A DNA stretch of 64,000 nt from Lachnospiraceae bacterium (GCA_022845955.1 AP025576.1:434001-498000); one strand, 5' to 3'; shown: positions 26,439 through 35,908, counted from the first letter of the stretch. The notes: generated by a model not told the origin, from the sequence alone. A program made the numbers and translations.

Positions 26439-28613
26439 ATGAACGGGGATATTTTATTGGGAAGTGGTCTAAGTCCATGGCAAAATGGCAGAGCCTTTTC
26501 TGTTACATTTGTTGTAACAGAAGATTGTAACTTATGCTGTAAATATTGTTATCAAGTACACAAAAATAGTAAGAGCAGAATGACGATCGAAACAGCAAAA
26601 AATGCTGTTGATTTTATATTGGAAAATCCTGATATTTTTATCGCTGAAAGTGTAATTTGGGATTTCATTGGCGGAGAACCTTTATTAGAGATTAAGTTGA
26701 TTGATGAAATTTGTGATTATATAAAATTTAAAACATTCAAATTAAAACATAAATGGAGATCAATGTACAGATTCAGTTTTAGTTCTAATGGGATTTTATA
26801 TAAACGGCCGGAAGTGAAGGAATTTATATATAAAAACAAAGAAAAATGTAGTTTCTGTATAACGATTGATGGTACAAAAGAAAAGCATGATTTACAGAGA
26901 GTATATCATGATGGGCATGGTTCATACGATGACGTGATTAAAAATATTCCAGCTTGGCTGGAAGATTTTCCTTTGGCAACGACTAAAGTGACCTTTGGTA
27001 GTGAAGATCTTCCATTATTAAAAGAGAGTATTATACACTTATGGAATCTGGGAATTAAAATGGTTCCGGCCAATGTAGTATTTGAGGATATCTGGCATGA
27101 GGGAGATGATGTTATTTTTGAAGCTCAGTTAAAAGAGTTGGCTGACTATATAATTGACAATAGAATATGGGATTATTTTGATTGCAGTTTATTTGATAAA
27201 ACTATCGGTATCCCTTTATCGGATGAACAAAAAAACAGAAATTTTTGTGGATCCGGAAAAATGATTGCTATTGATGCTGAAGGCTATATATATCCTTGTC
27301 TGAGATTTATGGACTTCTCTTTAAACAATAAAAAGCCTAAAATAATTGGTGATATCTATAACGGATTATATTTAGACAAAATCCGCCCATTTTTGGGATT
27401 GACAACTTTAACACAGAGTGATGATGAGTGTATAACATGTGATATAGCTAGCGGGTGTGCCTGGTGTCAAGGCAATAATTATGATTCTTCTGATAATAAC
27501 ACTATCTATGAAAGGGCTAAATTTGCTTGCAAAATGCATAAGGCCAGGGTACGTGCAAATAATTATTTATGGCGTAGACTTGAAACGGTAACTGATAAAA
27601 AATATAAGCCTTCCGGAAGAAAATTTTTATATTTTATATTATCAGATGATTCTATAGAGTATTGCCAATATGATAGCACAAAGAATACGGTGATGAAGGA
27701 AGTAATGAATAGCGGAATCTTGCAGGATGCAATGCAGTTTTGTGATCAATCTTTTTTTGAACCGGTTTTATTACATTCTACAAATCAAAAAAATATTGAT
27801 GATGTCGAATATGAATTATCTTTTCCTTGTCGTCAAATTTTATCAGTAAATAATCATACAAATATTAAAGGTAATGTGTACTATGTTGTTGATAAAGAAA
27901 ATTTTAATAAACTAAATCGTTGTGATATATGTATTTTAAATATAAAAAGGGATGATATCAAGAACCTTAGTATATATGTAAATAAACTGTTGGAAACATG
28001 TAAAAGAATTAATATAAATTTTCTTGATTTAAATAATTCATTTCATTTCGAAGAATATACAAAACAATTAGAAATTATTAGTAAAAATATTCTAATGTAT
28101 TATGTTAAAGGTAGGCAAGTGGAGGTTAATGTTATTTCGGATAGAATGTATTTGAACTCAATGAATAATTGTGATGCAGGAATATATAATTTTGCAGTGG
28201 CTCCTAATGGAAGAATTTATATTTGCCCAGCTTTCTATTATGACGAACCGGATAATTATGTGGGAGATATATATGCAGGGATTGATTATAATAAAGTAAA
28301 GCAATGTAAATTAGGATGTTCCCCTATATGTATGCATTGCGATTCTTATCATTGTAATAGGTGTACTTATATAAATAAAAAGTTCACAGAAGAGATAAAT
28401 ACGCCGCCAGGATTTGAATGTAGGAAAAGCCATGTTGAAAGAACTGCTTCCAAAGTGCTGGAAGCAGAACTTAAAAAAATGAATTTAATTGATGACAGGG
28501 CAGTACATATTGATAGCATAAATTATACGGATCCTATATTTAATGTAGTAAATATGTTAGGAATAAATCCATATGGAAGAATTTTTGAGGGAGAAGGATA
28601 TGAAGCAAATTAA
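26439..28613 (+). CDS. Radical SAM/SPASM peptide maturase, CXXX-repeat type, two-part
   Basis: 724 residues. The N-terminal part (about 18-270) is a radical SAM domain whose 4Fe-4S ligands are C30, C34 and C37. A first SPASM-type region (about 270-390) has FCGSGKMIAIDAEGYIYPCL and CDIASGCAWCQGN. The C-terminal part (about 395-724) lacks a radical SAM motif but ends in a second SPASM-like Cys cluster: FAVAPNGRIYICPAF, GCSPICMHCDSYHCNRC. It most resembles the maturases of CXXX-repeat peptides, apparently with the usual second maturase component fused on. Expected role: radical-based crosslinks at cysteines of the two precursors downstream. The chemistry is not known from sequence. Confidence 0.85.
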   Translation: MNGDILLGSGLSPWQNGRAFSVTFVVTEDCNLCCKYCYQVHKNSKSRMTIETAKNAVDFILENPDIFIAESVIWDFIGGEPLLEIKLIDEICDYIKFKTFKLKHKWRSMYRFSFSSNGILYKRPEVKEFIYKNKEKCSFCITIDGTKEKHDLQRVYHDGHGSYDDVIKNIPAWLEDFPLATTKVTFGSEDLPLLKESIIHLWNLGIKMVPANVVFEDIWHEGDDVIFEAQLKELADYIIDNRIWDYFDCSLFDKTIGIPLSDEQKNRNFCGSGKMIAIDAEGYIYPCLRFMDFSLNNKKPKIIGDIYNGLYLDKIRPFLGLTTLTQSDDECITCDIASGCAWCQGNNYDSSDNNTIYERAKFACKMHKARVRANNYLWRRLETVTDKKYKPSGRKFLYFILSDDSIEYCQYDSTKNTVMKEVMNSGILQDAMQFCDQSFFEPVLLHSTNQKNIDDVEYELSFPCRQILSVNNHTNIKGNVYYVVDKENFNKLNRCDICILNIKRDDIKNLSIYVNKLLETCKRININFLDLNNSFHFEEYTKQLEIISKNILMYYVKGRQVEVNVISDRMYLNSMNNCDAGIYNFAVAPNGRIYICPAFYYDEPDNYVGDIYAGIDYNKVKQCKLGCSPICMHCDSYHCNRCTYINKKFTEEINTPPGFECRKSHVERTASKVLEAELKKMNLIDDRAVHIDSINYTDPIFNVVNMLGINPYGRIFEGEGYEAN

Positions 28614-28893
28614 TTTAAAAAGTATATCAGTTGAGGAAAGCAAAGAAGTTGAGAAGATATATGAGGATTTAAATACATCGAAAGTGTTATTCAAATTATT
28701 GGCAACATCAGATAAAGAATATATTAGAAACGAATTATTATATTGTGATATAAAAAAAGATTACGAAATTGCTCAAAAGAAATATTCAAATTGGTGGAGC
28801 GATATTGTGGAACGATATGGGTTAGATAAAAGTAAACAGCAGGAATATGTTGTGGATTTTAATTCACATGTCATATTTAAATTTCAGGAATAG
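28600..28893 (+). CDS. Small CXXX-repeat peptide modification partner protein
   Basis: 97 residues, soluble, mostly helical, charged. It has no cysteine cluster (one Cys) and ends DFNSHVIFKFQE. It starts inside the last codons of the maturase gene (ATG 28600 after GGGAGAAGG), so it is translationally coupled. Position and size match the small accessory protein that accompanies CXXX-repeat maturases. A role in holding the precursor leader is plausible but inferred. The longer frame from 28573 lies within the maturase gene and is less likely. Confidence 0.65.
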   Translation: MKQINLKSISVEESKEVEKIYEDLNTSKVLFKLLATSDKEYIRNELLYCDIKKDYEIAQKKYSNWWSDIVERYGLDKSKQQEYVVDFNSHVIFKFQE

Positions 28894-29005
28894 TTTCTCG
28901 TAAGTTAATAGCTGTTATAGAGGGAGATGATGAAACTATGAAATAATTATCAAGTACTTTCCTTTTTTAATTGTATACCAGAATAATGAAAGGAGCAATA
29001 AAAGT

Positions 29006-29173
29006 ATGAAAATTGATGGTATTCAAAAAGATAGCTTATTGGTAGAACCAAGATGGTGCCCTTGTGCTGGTTCATGCGGAGGAATAACATGCGCGGGTGA
29101 ATGCATGGGTTGCCAGGGAACATGCACGACTACTTGCATAGGTACATGCAGCGGCAAGGTTATGAATTATTAA
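29006..29173 (+). CDS. CXXX-repeat RiPP precursor peptide 1
   Basis: 55 residues, preceded by AAAGGAG. The leader is MKIDGIQKDSLLVEP, then RWCPC and a Cys-rich core. Nine cysteines stand at 18, 20, 24, 29, 33, 36, 40, 44 and 48, most spaced by three residues rich in Gly and Thr. The tail is SGKVMNY. The gene is too short for ordinary callers. It shares its leader and first three Cys positions with the peptide encoded 17 bp downstream. Confidence 0.9.
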   Translation: MKIDGIQKDSLLVEPRWCPCAGSCGGITCAGECMGCQGTCTTTCIGTCSGKVMNY

Positions 29174-29189
29174 ATAAGGAGGAAAGGTC

Positions 29190-29357
29190 ATGAAAATTGA
29201 CGGGTTACCAACTAATGATTTTTCAATAGAACCAAGATGGTGTCCTTGTGTTGGGGGATGTTTTAATAGTTGTACCAATGCATGTACTGCATGTACTGGT
29301 CAGTGTACTAACTGCACAGGATGTTCTTTTAGTGCGATGACACTTCCTCCAAATTAA
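29190..29357 (+). CDS. CXXX-repeat RiPP precursor peptide 2
   Basis: 55 residues with a strong AAGGAGGAAAGG site. The leader MKIDGLPTNDFSIEP and RWCPC match precursor 1. Nine cysteines stand at 18, 20, 24, 28, 32, 35, 39, 42 and 45, with Thr-rich spacers; the tail is MTLPPN. Core residues between the cysteines differ strongly from precursor 1 while leader and Cys framework are kept, as expected for two substrates of one maturase. Confidence 0.9.
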   Translation: MKIDGLPTNDFSIEPRWCPCVGGCFNSCTNACTACTGQCTNCTGCSFSAMTLPPN

Positions 29358-29445
29358 GTCTTAAAAGGATTCCTTAATATTGTGTTATTTTGTTTTTAGC
29401 GATTGACGAATGGTAAAACAAAACATTGGTGTTAAGGAGATAATT

Positions 29446-29490
29446 CCTTCGCCGAGCTATCAATTTAACCGATGACCCGGCGAAGGGAGG
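29446..29490 (+). promoter_or_regulatory. Hairpin overlapping the ribosome site of the exporter gene
   Basis: A perfect 9-bp stem CCTTCGCCG (29446-29454) / CGGCGAAGG (29478-29486) with a 23-nt loop. The ribosome site GGGAGG (29485-29490) shares two bases with the stem; ATG is at 29498. The stem is GC-rich in an AT-rich setting. It lacks a U-tract, so it is more likely an mRNA stabiliser or translational brake than a terminator. Confidence 0.6.
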
Positions 29491-29497
29491 TAAGACT

Positions 29498-31237
29498 ATG
29501 AAGAATCTATTTAAAATATTTTCAAAAGAAGAAAAAAAGCTATTTATAAATGGGATTATTTATATCAAAGATTATAAGTGGTTTATTTTATTATATTATT
29601 TTATTTCGATTCTAAGCAGATTATCTGAATTGATTCCAGTTCTTCTAACAGGTAAGATAATAAATTATGTCGTAGAAAAAAATTTTACCCAAATATTAAT
29701 CACCATATTGTATCAATTTTTATGTTTAATTATCATGCTTATTTTAAGTTCTTTGGAAACCTATTTAAATAATTATTTGTTTAATACAATATCAAGGCAG
29801 CTAAAAGAAAAACAAATACAATATTATACAGAGTTGTCATTTAATGAATATAGATATATAGAAAAAGGATTGCTGATCAATTTATTGACAAGCGACTATG
29901 ATATAGTTTTACATTTTTATTTAGATAAATTAGTCAATTTAGTAAATTCGTTTATAACTATAATTTTTTCAATAATATGTTTGATACATTATTCCTTCCT
30001 CTTATTTATTATAGCTATTATATCATTCCCTGTCACATATATGGGTTATGTAATTAGAGGAAATAAAACTAAAAAGTATATAGAAAAATCACAATTAGTT
30101 CATGATAGTTTCTTTTCTTTTTTAAATGAAATTAGTAATTCTATTAAAGAAATCAAAATAAATGGTATTGAAAAAAGGATTGAAAATAAATCTGCTTTAT
30201 TTTTTAGTGAATTTTTTAAAATAAATATGAAAATAGCAATTATTGGACTTATTACAGGGATGTTTACACTTATCATTTCTTCGTTTTCAGAATGGCTGGT
30301 TATGGCTATTGGATGTTGGTTAATTATAAATAATAAGTTTACTATAGGCGCATATATTGCCTTTATTGGCTACCTAGGGCGTTTGTTTTCTTCACTTAAA
30401 GAAATACTGGAGGCAGCTGTGATATTTAAAACTACAAGTGCCTCATTAAAACGTATCTCTACGGTGCATCAGCTGGAAAGAGAAAATTATAATGAGGGTG
30501 AGTATATTAATATATCTGAGGGAAAAATAAATATAGATAACTTATATTTTAGTTATGAAAAAAACACAAATTATATCTTAAAGGGATTCAGTTTACAGGT
30601 AAAAGCAAATACATTAACTGTTCTTGTTGGAGAAAATGGATGTGGTAAAACGACTATTTTTAGTTTGATTGAACGTTTGTATAAAGTAGCAGAGAACAAG
30701 ATATTTATTGATAATAATGATATTAACAAAATAAGTATTAAATGTTTAAGAGAACAAATCGCTTATATCCAGCAGGACACTATTATATTTGATGATACAG
30801 TACGTAATAATATTACACTTAATATACAGACTAATGAGAGTGTTTTTGAAAAAGTATGTGAAAAAGTTAGACTTGATAAAATTGTAAACGATCTACCAAT
30901 GAAATATGATACAATGATTGATAAATTATCTTTGTCAGGGGGAGAAAAGCATAAGATAGCTATAGCTCGTGCTATTTTGAAAAACGCAAAGATTATACTT
31001 TGTGATGAGATTACCTCTGATTTAGATGGTATTGCCGAAAAAGAAATTATTAATATATTTAAAAATATATCTAATAATTGTACAGTTATATTTATTGCAC
31101 ATAGGATTACTTCTATACTTGGAATGCAAAACATTTGTATTATTAAGGATGGCAAAATAGTTGACTGTGGGAATAGTGATGATCTGTTGTTAAGAAATAA
31201 TTATTTTAGGGATTTGCTTAATATGCAACCTCAATAA
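29498..31237 (+). CDS. ABC exporter, fused membrane and ATPase domains
   Basis: 579 residues: about six transmembrane helices (20-320) and a nucleotide-binding domain (about 340-579). The latter has Walker A GENGCGKTT, signature LSGGEKHKIAIARAIL, Walker B IILCDEITSDLD and the switch His in IAHRIT. There is no N-terminal C39 peptidase, so it exports peptides without cutting a leader. It directly follows the two precursors and is the likely exporter of the modified peptides. Confidence 0.9.
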   Translation: MKNLFKIFSKEEKKLFINGIIYIKDYKWFILLYYFISILSRLSELIPVLLTGKIINYVVEKNFTQILITILYQFLCLIIMLILSSLETYLNNYLFNTISRQLKEKQIQYYTELSFNEYRYIEKGLLINLLTSDYDIVLHFYLDKLVNLVNSFITIIFSIICLIHYSFLLFIIAIISFPVTYMGYVIRGNKTKKYIEKSQLVHDSFFSFLNEISNSIKEIKINGIEKRIENKSALFFSEFFKINMKIAIIGLITGMFTLIISSFSEWLVMAIGCWLIINNKFTIGAYIAFIGYLGRLFSSLKEILEAAVIFKTTSASLKRISTVHQLERENYNEGEYINISEGKINIDNLYFSYEKNTNYILKGFSLQVKANTLTVLVGENGCGKTTIFSLIERLYKVAENKIFIDNNDINKISIKCLREQIAYIQQDTIIFDDTVRNNITLNIQTNESVFEKVCEKVRLDKIVNDLPMKYDTMIDKLSLSGGEKHKIAIARAILKNAKIILCDEITSDLDGIAEKEIINIFKNISNNCTVIFIAHRITSILGMQNICIIKDGKIVDCGNSDDLLLRNNYFRDLLNMQPQ

Positions 31238-31269
31238 TAATTGATATCGTCACTACCGAATGGAAGGAT

Positions 31270-32121
31270 ATGACAAACATGGATCTGCTAATGAAGAATA
31301 TCACATTAAACTATGGAAAAAAAGAAGTATTATCCAATATTAATATTAATTTGGGATGTGGTATATATGGCCTGTTAGGGGAAAACGGCGCGGGAAAAAC
31401 AAGCTTATTAAAATTACTTTGCGGGCTGATGAGTCCAACAGGAGGCAGTATTTTATACAATGGTTCTGAAATTGGGAAAATGGGAATTACGTATAGGGTC
31501 AATATTGGTTATCTCCCTCAGGTTACTCCATATTACCCTGATTTTTCCGTGGTGGATTATTTATTGTATTTTGCTACAATAAAAGGTATTAGTAATGGAA
31601 AAGAGCAGGTAGAACGTCTTCTTAATGAAGCCGGATTGGATAGTGTACAAAATTGTAAAATGAAAAATTTATCCGAAGGGATGAAGCGCAAAGCCGCAAT
31701 TTTGCAGAGCCTTCTTGGAGAACCTCCCATCTTAATTTTCGATGAGCCTACTGCCGGACTGGATCCAAATGAAAGAAATAAGTTTAAAAGAATGATTAAC
31801 AGATACTGTGATAATCGAATTATAATAATTTCAACACATCTGGTTTCCGATCTCGAACAATTAGCGGATCGTATTATAGTATTAAGTAAGGGACAGGTAA
31901 TTAAGCAGGGGGAAAAGACAAATTTGCTTACGGAATTATATGGGAAAGTATGGGAAAGTAAGCTGCCTATAGAAATGATTCATAAAATCAAACCGGAAGA
32001 TAAAATTATGTATAAGGATAAAGAATATTTTACTGTAAAGACGATCTTAAATGAGAAACCATATGATAATTCTGAAAAAGCAGTTCCCGATCTTGAAGAT
32101 TTGTATTCTTATTATTTTTAG
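31270..32121 (+). CDS. ABC transporter ATP-binding protein (BcrA-like)
   Basis: 283 residues with Walker A GENGAGKTS, Q-loop LPQVTP, signature LSEGMKRKAAI, Walker B ILIFDEPTAGLD and switch STHLVSD. GGAAGG lies 2 bp before the ATG at 31270, unusually close; the in-frame ATG 12 bp later (MDLLMKN) is an alternative. It pairs with the ABC-2 permease downstream. In peptide loci such pairs usually give self-protection or add export; which one applies here is not visible. Confidence 0.9.
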   Translation: MTNMDLLMKNITLNYGKKEVLSNININLGCGIYGLLGENGAGKTSLLKLLCGLMSPTGGSILYNGSEIGKMGITYRVNIGYLPQVTPYYPDFSVVDYLLYFATIKGISNGKEQVERLLNEAGLDSVQNCKMKNLSEGMKRKAAILQSLLGEPPILIFDEPTAGLDPNERNKFKRMINRYCDNRIIIISTHLVSDLEQLADRIIVLSKGQVIKQGEKTNLLTELYGKVWESKLPIEMIHKIKPEDKIMYKDKEYFTVKTILNEKPYDNSEKAVPDLEDLYSYYF

Positions 32122-32178
32122 TGGGTGGTATATAATAAGGTGTTACCCTGATCACGGATATGGGAGGATAAGAAAGAA

Positions 32179-33300
32179 ATGAAGATATTGATGTATGAGA
32201 TGAAAAAAATAGTATCGGGAAGATTCATAAAAATACTTTTGGCAGGTACATTTTTATTGATAGCATATATCAATATTTTTGGTACAAGAGGTACTGATTA
32301 TAAATATGATGAGTATACCGGAACGCTTCAGCTAATTACGGGATGGAATACAGTTAAACTTTATAAAGAAGAAACGGATAAACTGGTGGGTGTGATTTCT
32401 GAAGAGGATTTTGAAAAGTACGTAAAAGGCTACAATGCGATTCTCGATAATCCGGATAATTATAAAGGCGATATAACAGGTAATATAAATGACTTAAAAC
32501 CTGAAATCCGGTATGGTATTCTTCACAGTTATACTCCTATCCTCCCTTATATTCAAGCGGCAGCCCCTGACGGAGTAAGGATAAGGACATTAAAGGAAAT
32601 TATTCCTGATGCGGTAAACTGCGAGTTCGGGCAAACAGAAATATGGGCCGAACTATTAAAATCATTAAATGGATCCGGGGGAATTATCCTGTCGATTTTA
32701 GTGATTGCCAGTACATCAATTATTTTTGCCGGTGAAAAGGAAACAAAAACGGATCAATTAATCTACATGTCAAAAGAGAATAGTAAAGTAAATATAATAA
32801 AAACAGCGGCATCCTTTCTTTTTACTTCTATTTTATATTTGATATATCTCATCATTAACTTCGGAAGCAGAATCCTTATCTGGGGGAAAGGTGATGTAAA
32901 TATTGCTATACAAATGAACAGGTATTTTATAGATTATGAGGCATCTATTACCTTTCTGCAGATGATGGCGATGGCGATGGCGGTTTTTTGGTTGGGCCTG
33001 TTTATGCTGACCTCAATAGTACTGTTTATATCTTCGGCCTGTCCCAGTAAATATACGGCAATTATTATATCATTCATTTTAGTTGTAGTAAGTTATATAC
33101 CATCCGTACTAATGCCTCCCGGCATCATTCACTGGATGCTTTATTTACCAACAAGCCTATTAAGGCCATTAACATATTTTGTAAGTAAGGAAAGATATAC
33201 GCTGCTGTTTCCTATAGTAATCGCAGGCTGTGCGGCAACTGTTTTTATGACTCTTATTTGTATCCTGTATACAAGATTTAAAAAGTTAGGAAAAGGATAA
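32179..33300 (+). CDS. ABC-2 type permease, partner of the preceding ATPase
   Basis: 373 residues. A first membrane helix (about 15-32) is followed by a large outside domain (about 35-165), then five or so helices to the C-terminus. GGGAGG precedes the ATG. It is the last gene of the AT-rich island. The external domain could bind the mature peptide, which would fit an immunity role; this is inference. Confidence 0.8.
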   Translation: MKILMYEMKKIVSGRFIKILLAGTFLLIAYINIFGTRGTDYKYDEYTGTLQLITGWNTVKLYKEETDKLVGVISEEDFEKYVKGYNAILDNPDNYKGDITGNINDLKPEIRYGILHSYTPILPYIQAAAPDGVRIRTLKEIIPDAVNCEFGQTEIWAELLKSLNGSGGIILSILVIASTSIIFAGEKETKTDQLIYMSKENSKVNIIKTAASFLFTSILYLIYLIINFGSRILIWGKGDVNIAIQMNRYFIDYEASITFLQMMAMAMAVFWLGLFMLTSIVLFISSACPSKYTAIIISFILVVVSYIPSVLMPPGIIHWMLYLPTSLLRPLTYFVSKERYTLLFPIVIAGCAATVFMTLICILYTRFKKLGKG

Positions 33301-33400
33301 CTTTGTGGGAATGGAACCGTTTTGAAAAATGATTGATGCAATCCTGTCCCGGGTAAGTTATAATAGATCTGGGAATACTGGTGACAGGAGGATTTTGCAA

Positions 33401-34315
33401 ATGGAAACTGCCCTGGAAAAGTTCAAGGACATGGAAAAAAGCTGGAAATGGTACCAGATCAACCGATTTATCGGGGCCCTTGCCGGCGCGGTGGTGTATT
33501 CGCTGGGGATAAACCTGTTCATCGTACCGGTTGCCCTTTACAGCGGCGGTATTATGGGTTTTTCCCAAATTCTCAGGACTCTGCTCATTCAGTACCTGAA
33601 TCTGCCGCTCCAGAATTTTGATATAGCCGGTGTGATTTACTACCTGATTAACGTGCCTATATTACTGCTTTCCATGAAACGGATAGGAAGGCGGTTTTTT
33701 ATCAAAACCGTTATGTGCGTCACCACAGTGACTGTCCTTTTATCAGTGATCCCTATTCCGGTACAGCCCATATTGCCGGATGATACGCTGGCCTGCTGTG
33801 TGATCGGCGGTATTATCTGCGGTCTGGGAATGGGGCTTGCCTTAAAGAGCGGCGGTTCTCTGGGCGGCATGGATATTGTGGGGATGATGCTGATCAAATG
33901 GCGTAAGGATTTCCGTGTGGGGCGGGTGAACCTTATCACCAATATCATCCTGTATTCGGTCTGTATGTTCCTGTTTGATATTCCTACGGTAATCTATTCC
34001 CTCATCTATGCATCTTTGAGTTCTTTCGCCATCGATAAGGTACATGCCCAGACAATTAATGTGGAGGTGCGTATCATTACAAAGGCCAGGGATGAGGAGA
34101 TGGAAAAGGAAATCTTCACCGAGCTGGAGCGGGGGATCACGAAATGGGAAGCTATCGGGGCTTATACGGATGAATCCGTACACATCTTATTTGTCCTGAT
34201 TTCCAAGTATGAACTGAGCCAGCTGAAAAATATTGTGCACAAATACGATCCCCATGCCTTTATCGTGGTAAACGAAGGGGTAAATGTGGTTGGTAACTAT
34301 AAAACCCGTCTGTAG
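33401..34315 (+). CDS. YitT family membrane protein (DUF161/DUF2179)
   Basis: About 305 residues from ATG 33401, which follows AGGAGG; the longer frame from 33329 runs through the promoter region. Five hydrophobic helices (GLALKSGGSLGGMDIVGMML is typical) are followed by a C-terminal DUF2179 domain (NVEVRIITKARDEEMEKEI). The function is unknown. GC-balanced again, marking the right edge of the island. Confidence 0.9.
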   Translation: METALEKFKDMEKSWKWYQINRFIGALAGAVVYSLGINLFIVPVALYSGGIMGFSQILRTLLIQYLNLPLQNFDIAGVIYYLINVPILLLSMKRIGRRFFIKTVMCVTTVTVLLSVIPIPVQPILPDDTLACCVIGGIICGLGMGLALKSGGSLGGMDIVGMMLIKWRKDFRVGRVNLITNIILYSVCMFLFDIPTVIYSLIYASLSSFAIDKVHAQTINVEVRIITKARDEEMEKEIFTELERGITKWEAIGAYTDESVHILFVLISKYELSQLKNIVHKYDPHAFIVVNEGVNVVGNYKTRL

Positions 34316-34335
34316 GGTGGATACCTGGTTTCAGG

Positions 34336-34397
34336 AAAACCCCTCCGGAGGATACGCTGTCTGCCAGGCAGGGCGCTTATCCTCCGGAGGGGTTTTT
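34336..34397. terminator. Bidirectional terminator between yitT-like and DUF1846 genes
   Basis: AAAACCCCTCCGGAGGATA (from 34336) pairs with TATCCTCCGGAGGGGTTTTT (ending 34397), an 18-bp near-perfect stem around a small inner hairpin. U-tracts occur on both strands. Confidence 0.92.
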
Positions 34398-34410
34398 ATA
34401 TGGTTTTATG

Positions 34411-35886
34411 CTATTGCTGATTGTCCGATTCCGTTTTCGGTTCGCAGGTCAGATGCATTCCCAGCTTCTTGAAAACCGCTTCATCCACGGAGGAGAGCAT
34501 GACGGAAGAATGAACCTCGCAGCCCTTCAGCTGGCGCAGGGCACTTAAGGCAAGTGCAGCCCGCTTGTCCGTGGCGGCGCTGATGGAGAGGGCGATAAGG
34601 ATTTCATCCGTATGGAGCCTTGGGTTAATGCTCCCCAGATAAGAGGTTTTCAGTGTCTGGATAGGCTCGATGGCCTGGGGGGATACTAAGTGTACCTCGT
34701 GGTCAATGCCTTCCACAACCTTCAGAGAATTCAGGAGGCAGGCGGAGGCGGCGCCCAGGAGGTCAGTGGTCTTGCCGGTCACCAGCGTGCCGTCGGAAAG
34801 CTCGATAGCCACGGCGGGATGTCCGGTTTCCTGTTCCCGCTGCATGGCGGCGTTTACCACGGGACGGTCATTGATGGTGAGTCCGGCCTGCTTCATGAGC
34901 AGCTGAAGCTTATAGAGGATATCCTTGGAGCTGTTTCCGCGCTTCAGTTCGCACAGGCAGTGGTAATAGCGGCGGATGATTTCCTGGTTGGCGGCTTCCC
35001 GGCAGCTGGCATCATCAATGATGCAGTTTCCCGCCATATTCACTCCCATATCCGTGGGGGATTTATAAGGGCTTTCGCCCAGAATCTGTTCGAAAATGGC
35101 GTTCAGGACCGGGAAAATCTCCACATCCCGGTTATAGTTCACCGTAGTTTTCCCGTAAGCCTCCAGATGGAAGGGGTCGATCATGTTTACGTCATTCAGG
35201 TCTGCCGTTGCCGCTTCGTAGGCCATGTTGACAGGATGCTTCAACGGAAGGTTCCAGATAGGGAAGGTCTCGAATTTGGCATATCCGGCCTGGATGCCCC
35301 TCTGGTGCTCATGGTAGAGCTGGGAAAGGCAGGTGGCCATTTTTCCGCTGCCGGGACCGGGAGCGGTGATGACCACAAGGGGCCTTGTGGTTTCCACGTA
35401 TTCATTCCTGCCATAGCCTTCGTCACTGACAATTAAGTCAATGTTATCGGGATAGCCTTCAATCACATAATGAAGATAGGAGCGGATTCCCAGATTGTTC
35501 AGCCGGACGCGGTACTGATCGGCAGAGGGCTGGCCGGAATACTGGGTGATAACAACGGAACTGGCGAGGAACCCCATTTTGCGGAAAGTTTCGATGAGAC
35601 GGAGGACCTCGGCATCATAGGTAAGCCCGGAATCCATGCGGATTTTATTCCTTTCGATGGAAGGGGCGCTGATGACAAGCACAATTTCCGCCTGATCCTT
35701 CAGCTGGCGGAGCATTTTAAATTTACTGTCCGGTTCAAAACCGGGAAGGACACGGGAGGCGTGATAATCGTCAAAAAGCTTACCTCCGAACTCCAGGTAC
35801 AGCTTGTCGCCGAACATGGCAATACGCTCCCTGATATGCTCTGACTGCATTTTTAAATATTTGTTGTTATCAAATCCGTACTTCAT
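34411..35886 (-). CDS. DUF1846 domain-containing protein
   Basis: 491 residues, full family length. Recognisable segments: MKYGFDNNKYLKMQSEHIRE, the VVITAPGPGSGKMATCLSQLYHE P-loop-like stretch, and the NMAYEAATADLND region. The biochemical role is not established. It lies 22 bp after pyrG on the same strand, so the two are probably co-transcribed. Confidence 0.92.
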   Translation of the reverse strand: MKYGFDNNKYLKMQSEHIRERIAMFGDKLYLEFGGKLFDDYHASRVLPGFEPDSKFKMLRQLKDQAEIVLVISAPSIERNKIRMDSGLTYDAEVLRLIETFRKMGFLASSVVITQYSGQPSADQYRVRLNNLGIRSYLHYVIEGYPDNIDLIVSDEGYGRNEYVETTRPLVVITAPGPGSGKMATCLSQLYHEHQRGIQAGYAKFETFPIWNLPLKHPVNMAYEAATADLNDVNMIDPFHLEAYGKTTVNYNRDVEIFPVLNAIFEQILGESPYKSPTDMGVNMAGNCIIDDASCREAANQEIIRRYYHCLCELKRGNSSKDILYKLQLLMKQAGLTINDRPVVNAAMQREQETGHPAVAIELSDGTLVTGKTTDLLGAASACLLNSLKVVEGIDHEVHLVSPQAIEPIQTLKTSYLGSINPRLHTDEILIALSISAATDKRAALALSALRQLKGCEVHSSVMLSSVDEAVFKKLGMHLTCEPKTESDNQQ

Positions 35887-35908
35887 AGCTTCCTCTTCAT
35901 CATTTCAT

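Noticed and set aside
29072-29278. 68-codon minus-strand frame across the two precursors
   Set aside because: It is the antisense of the Cys-rich peptides; the plus-strand peptides have leaders, ribosome sites and matching context.
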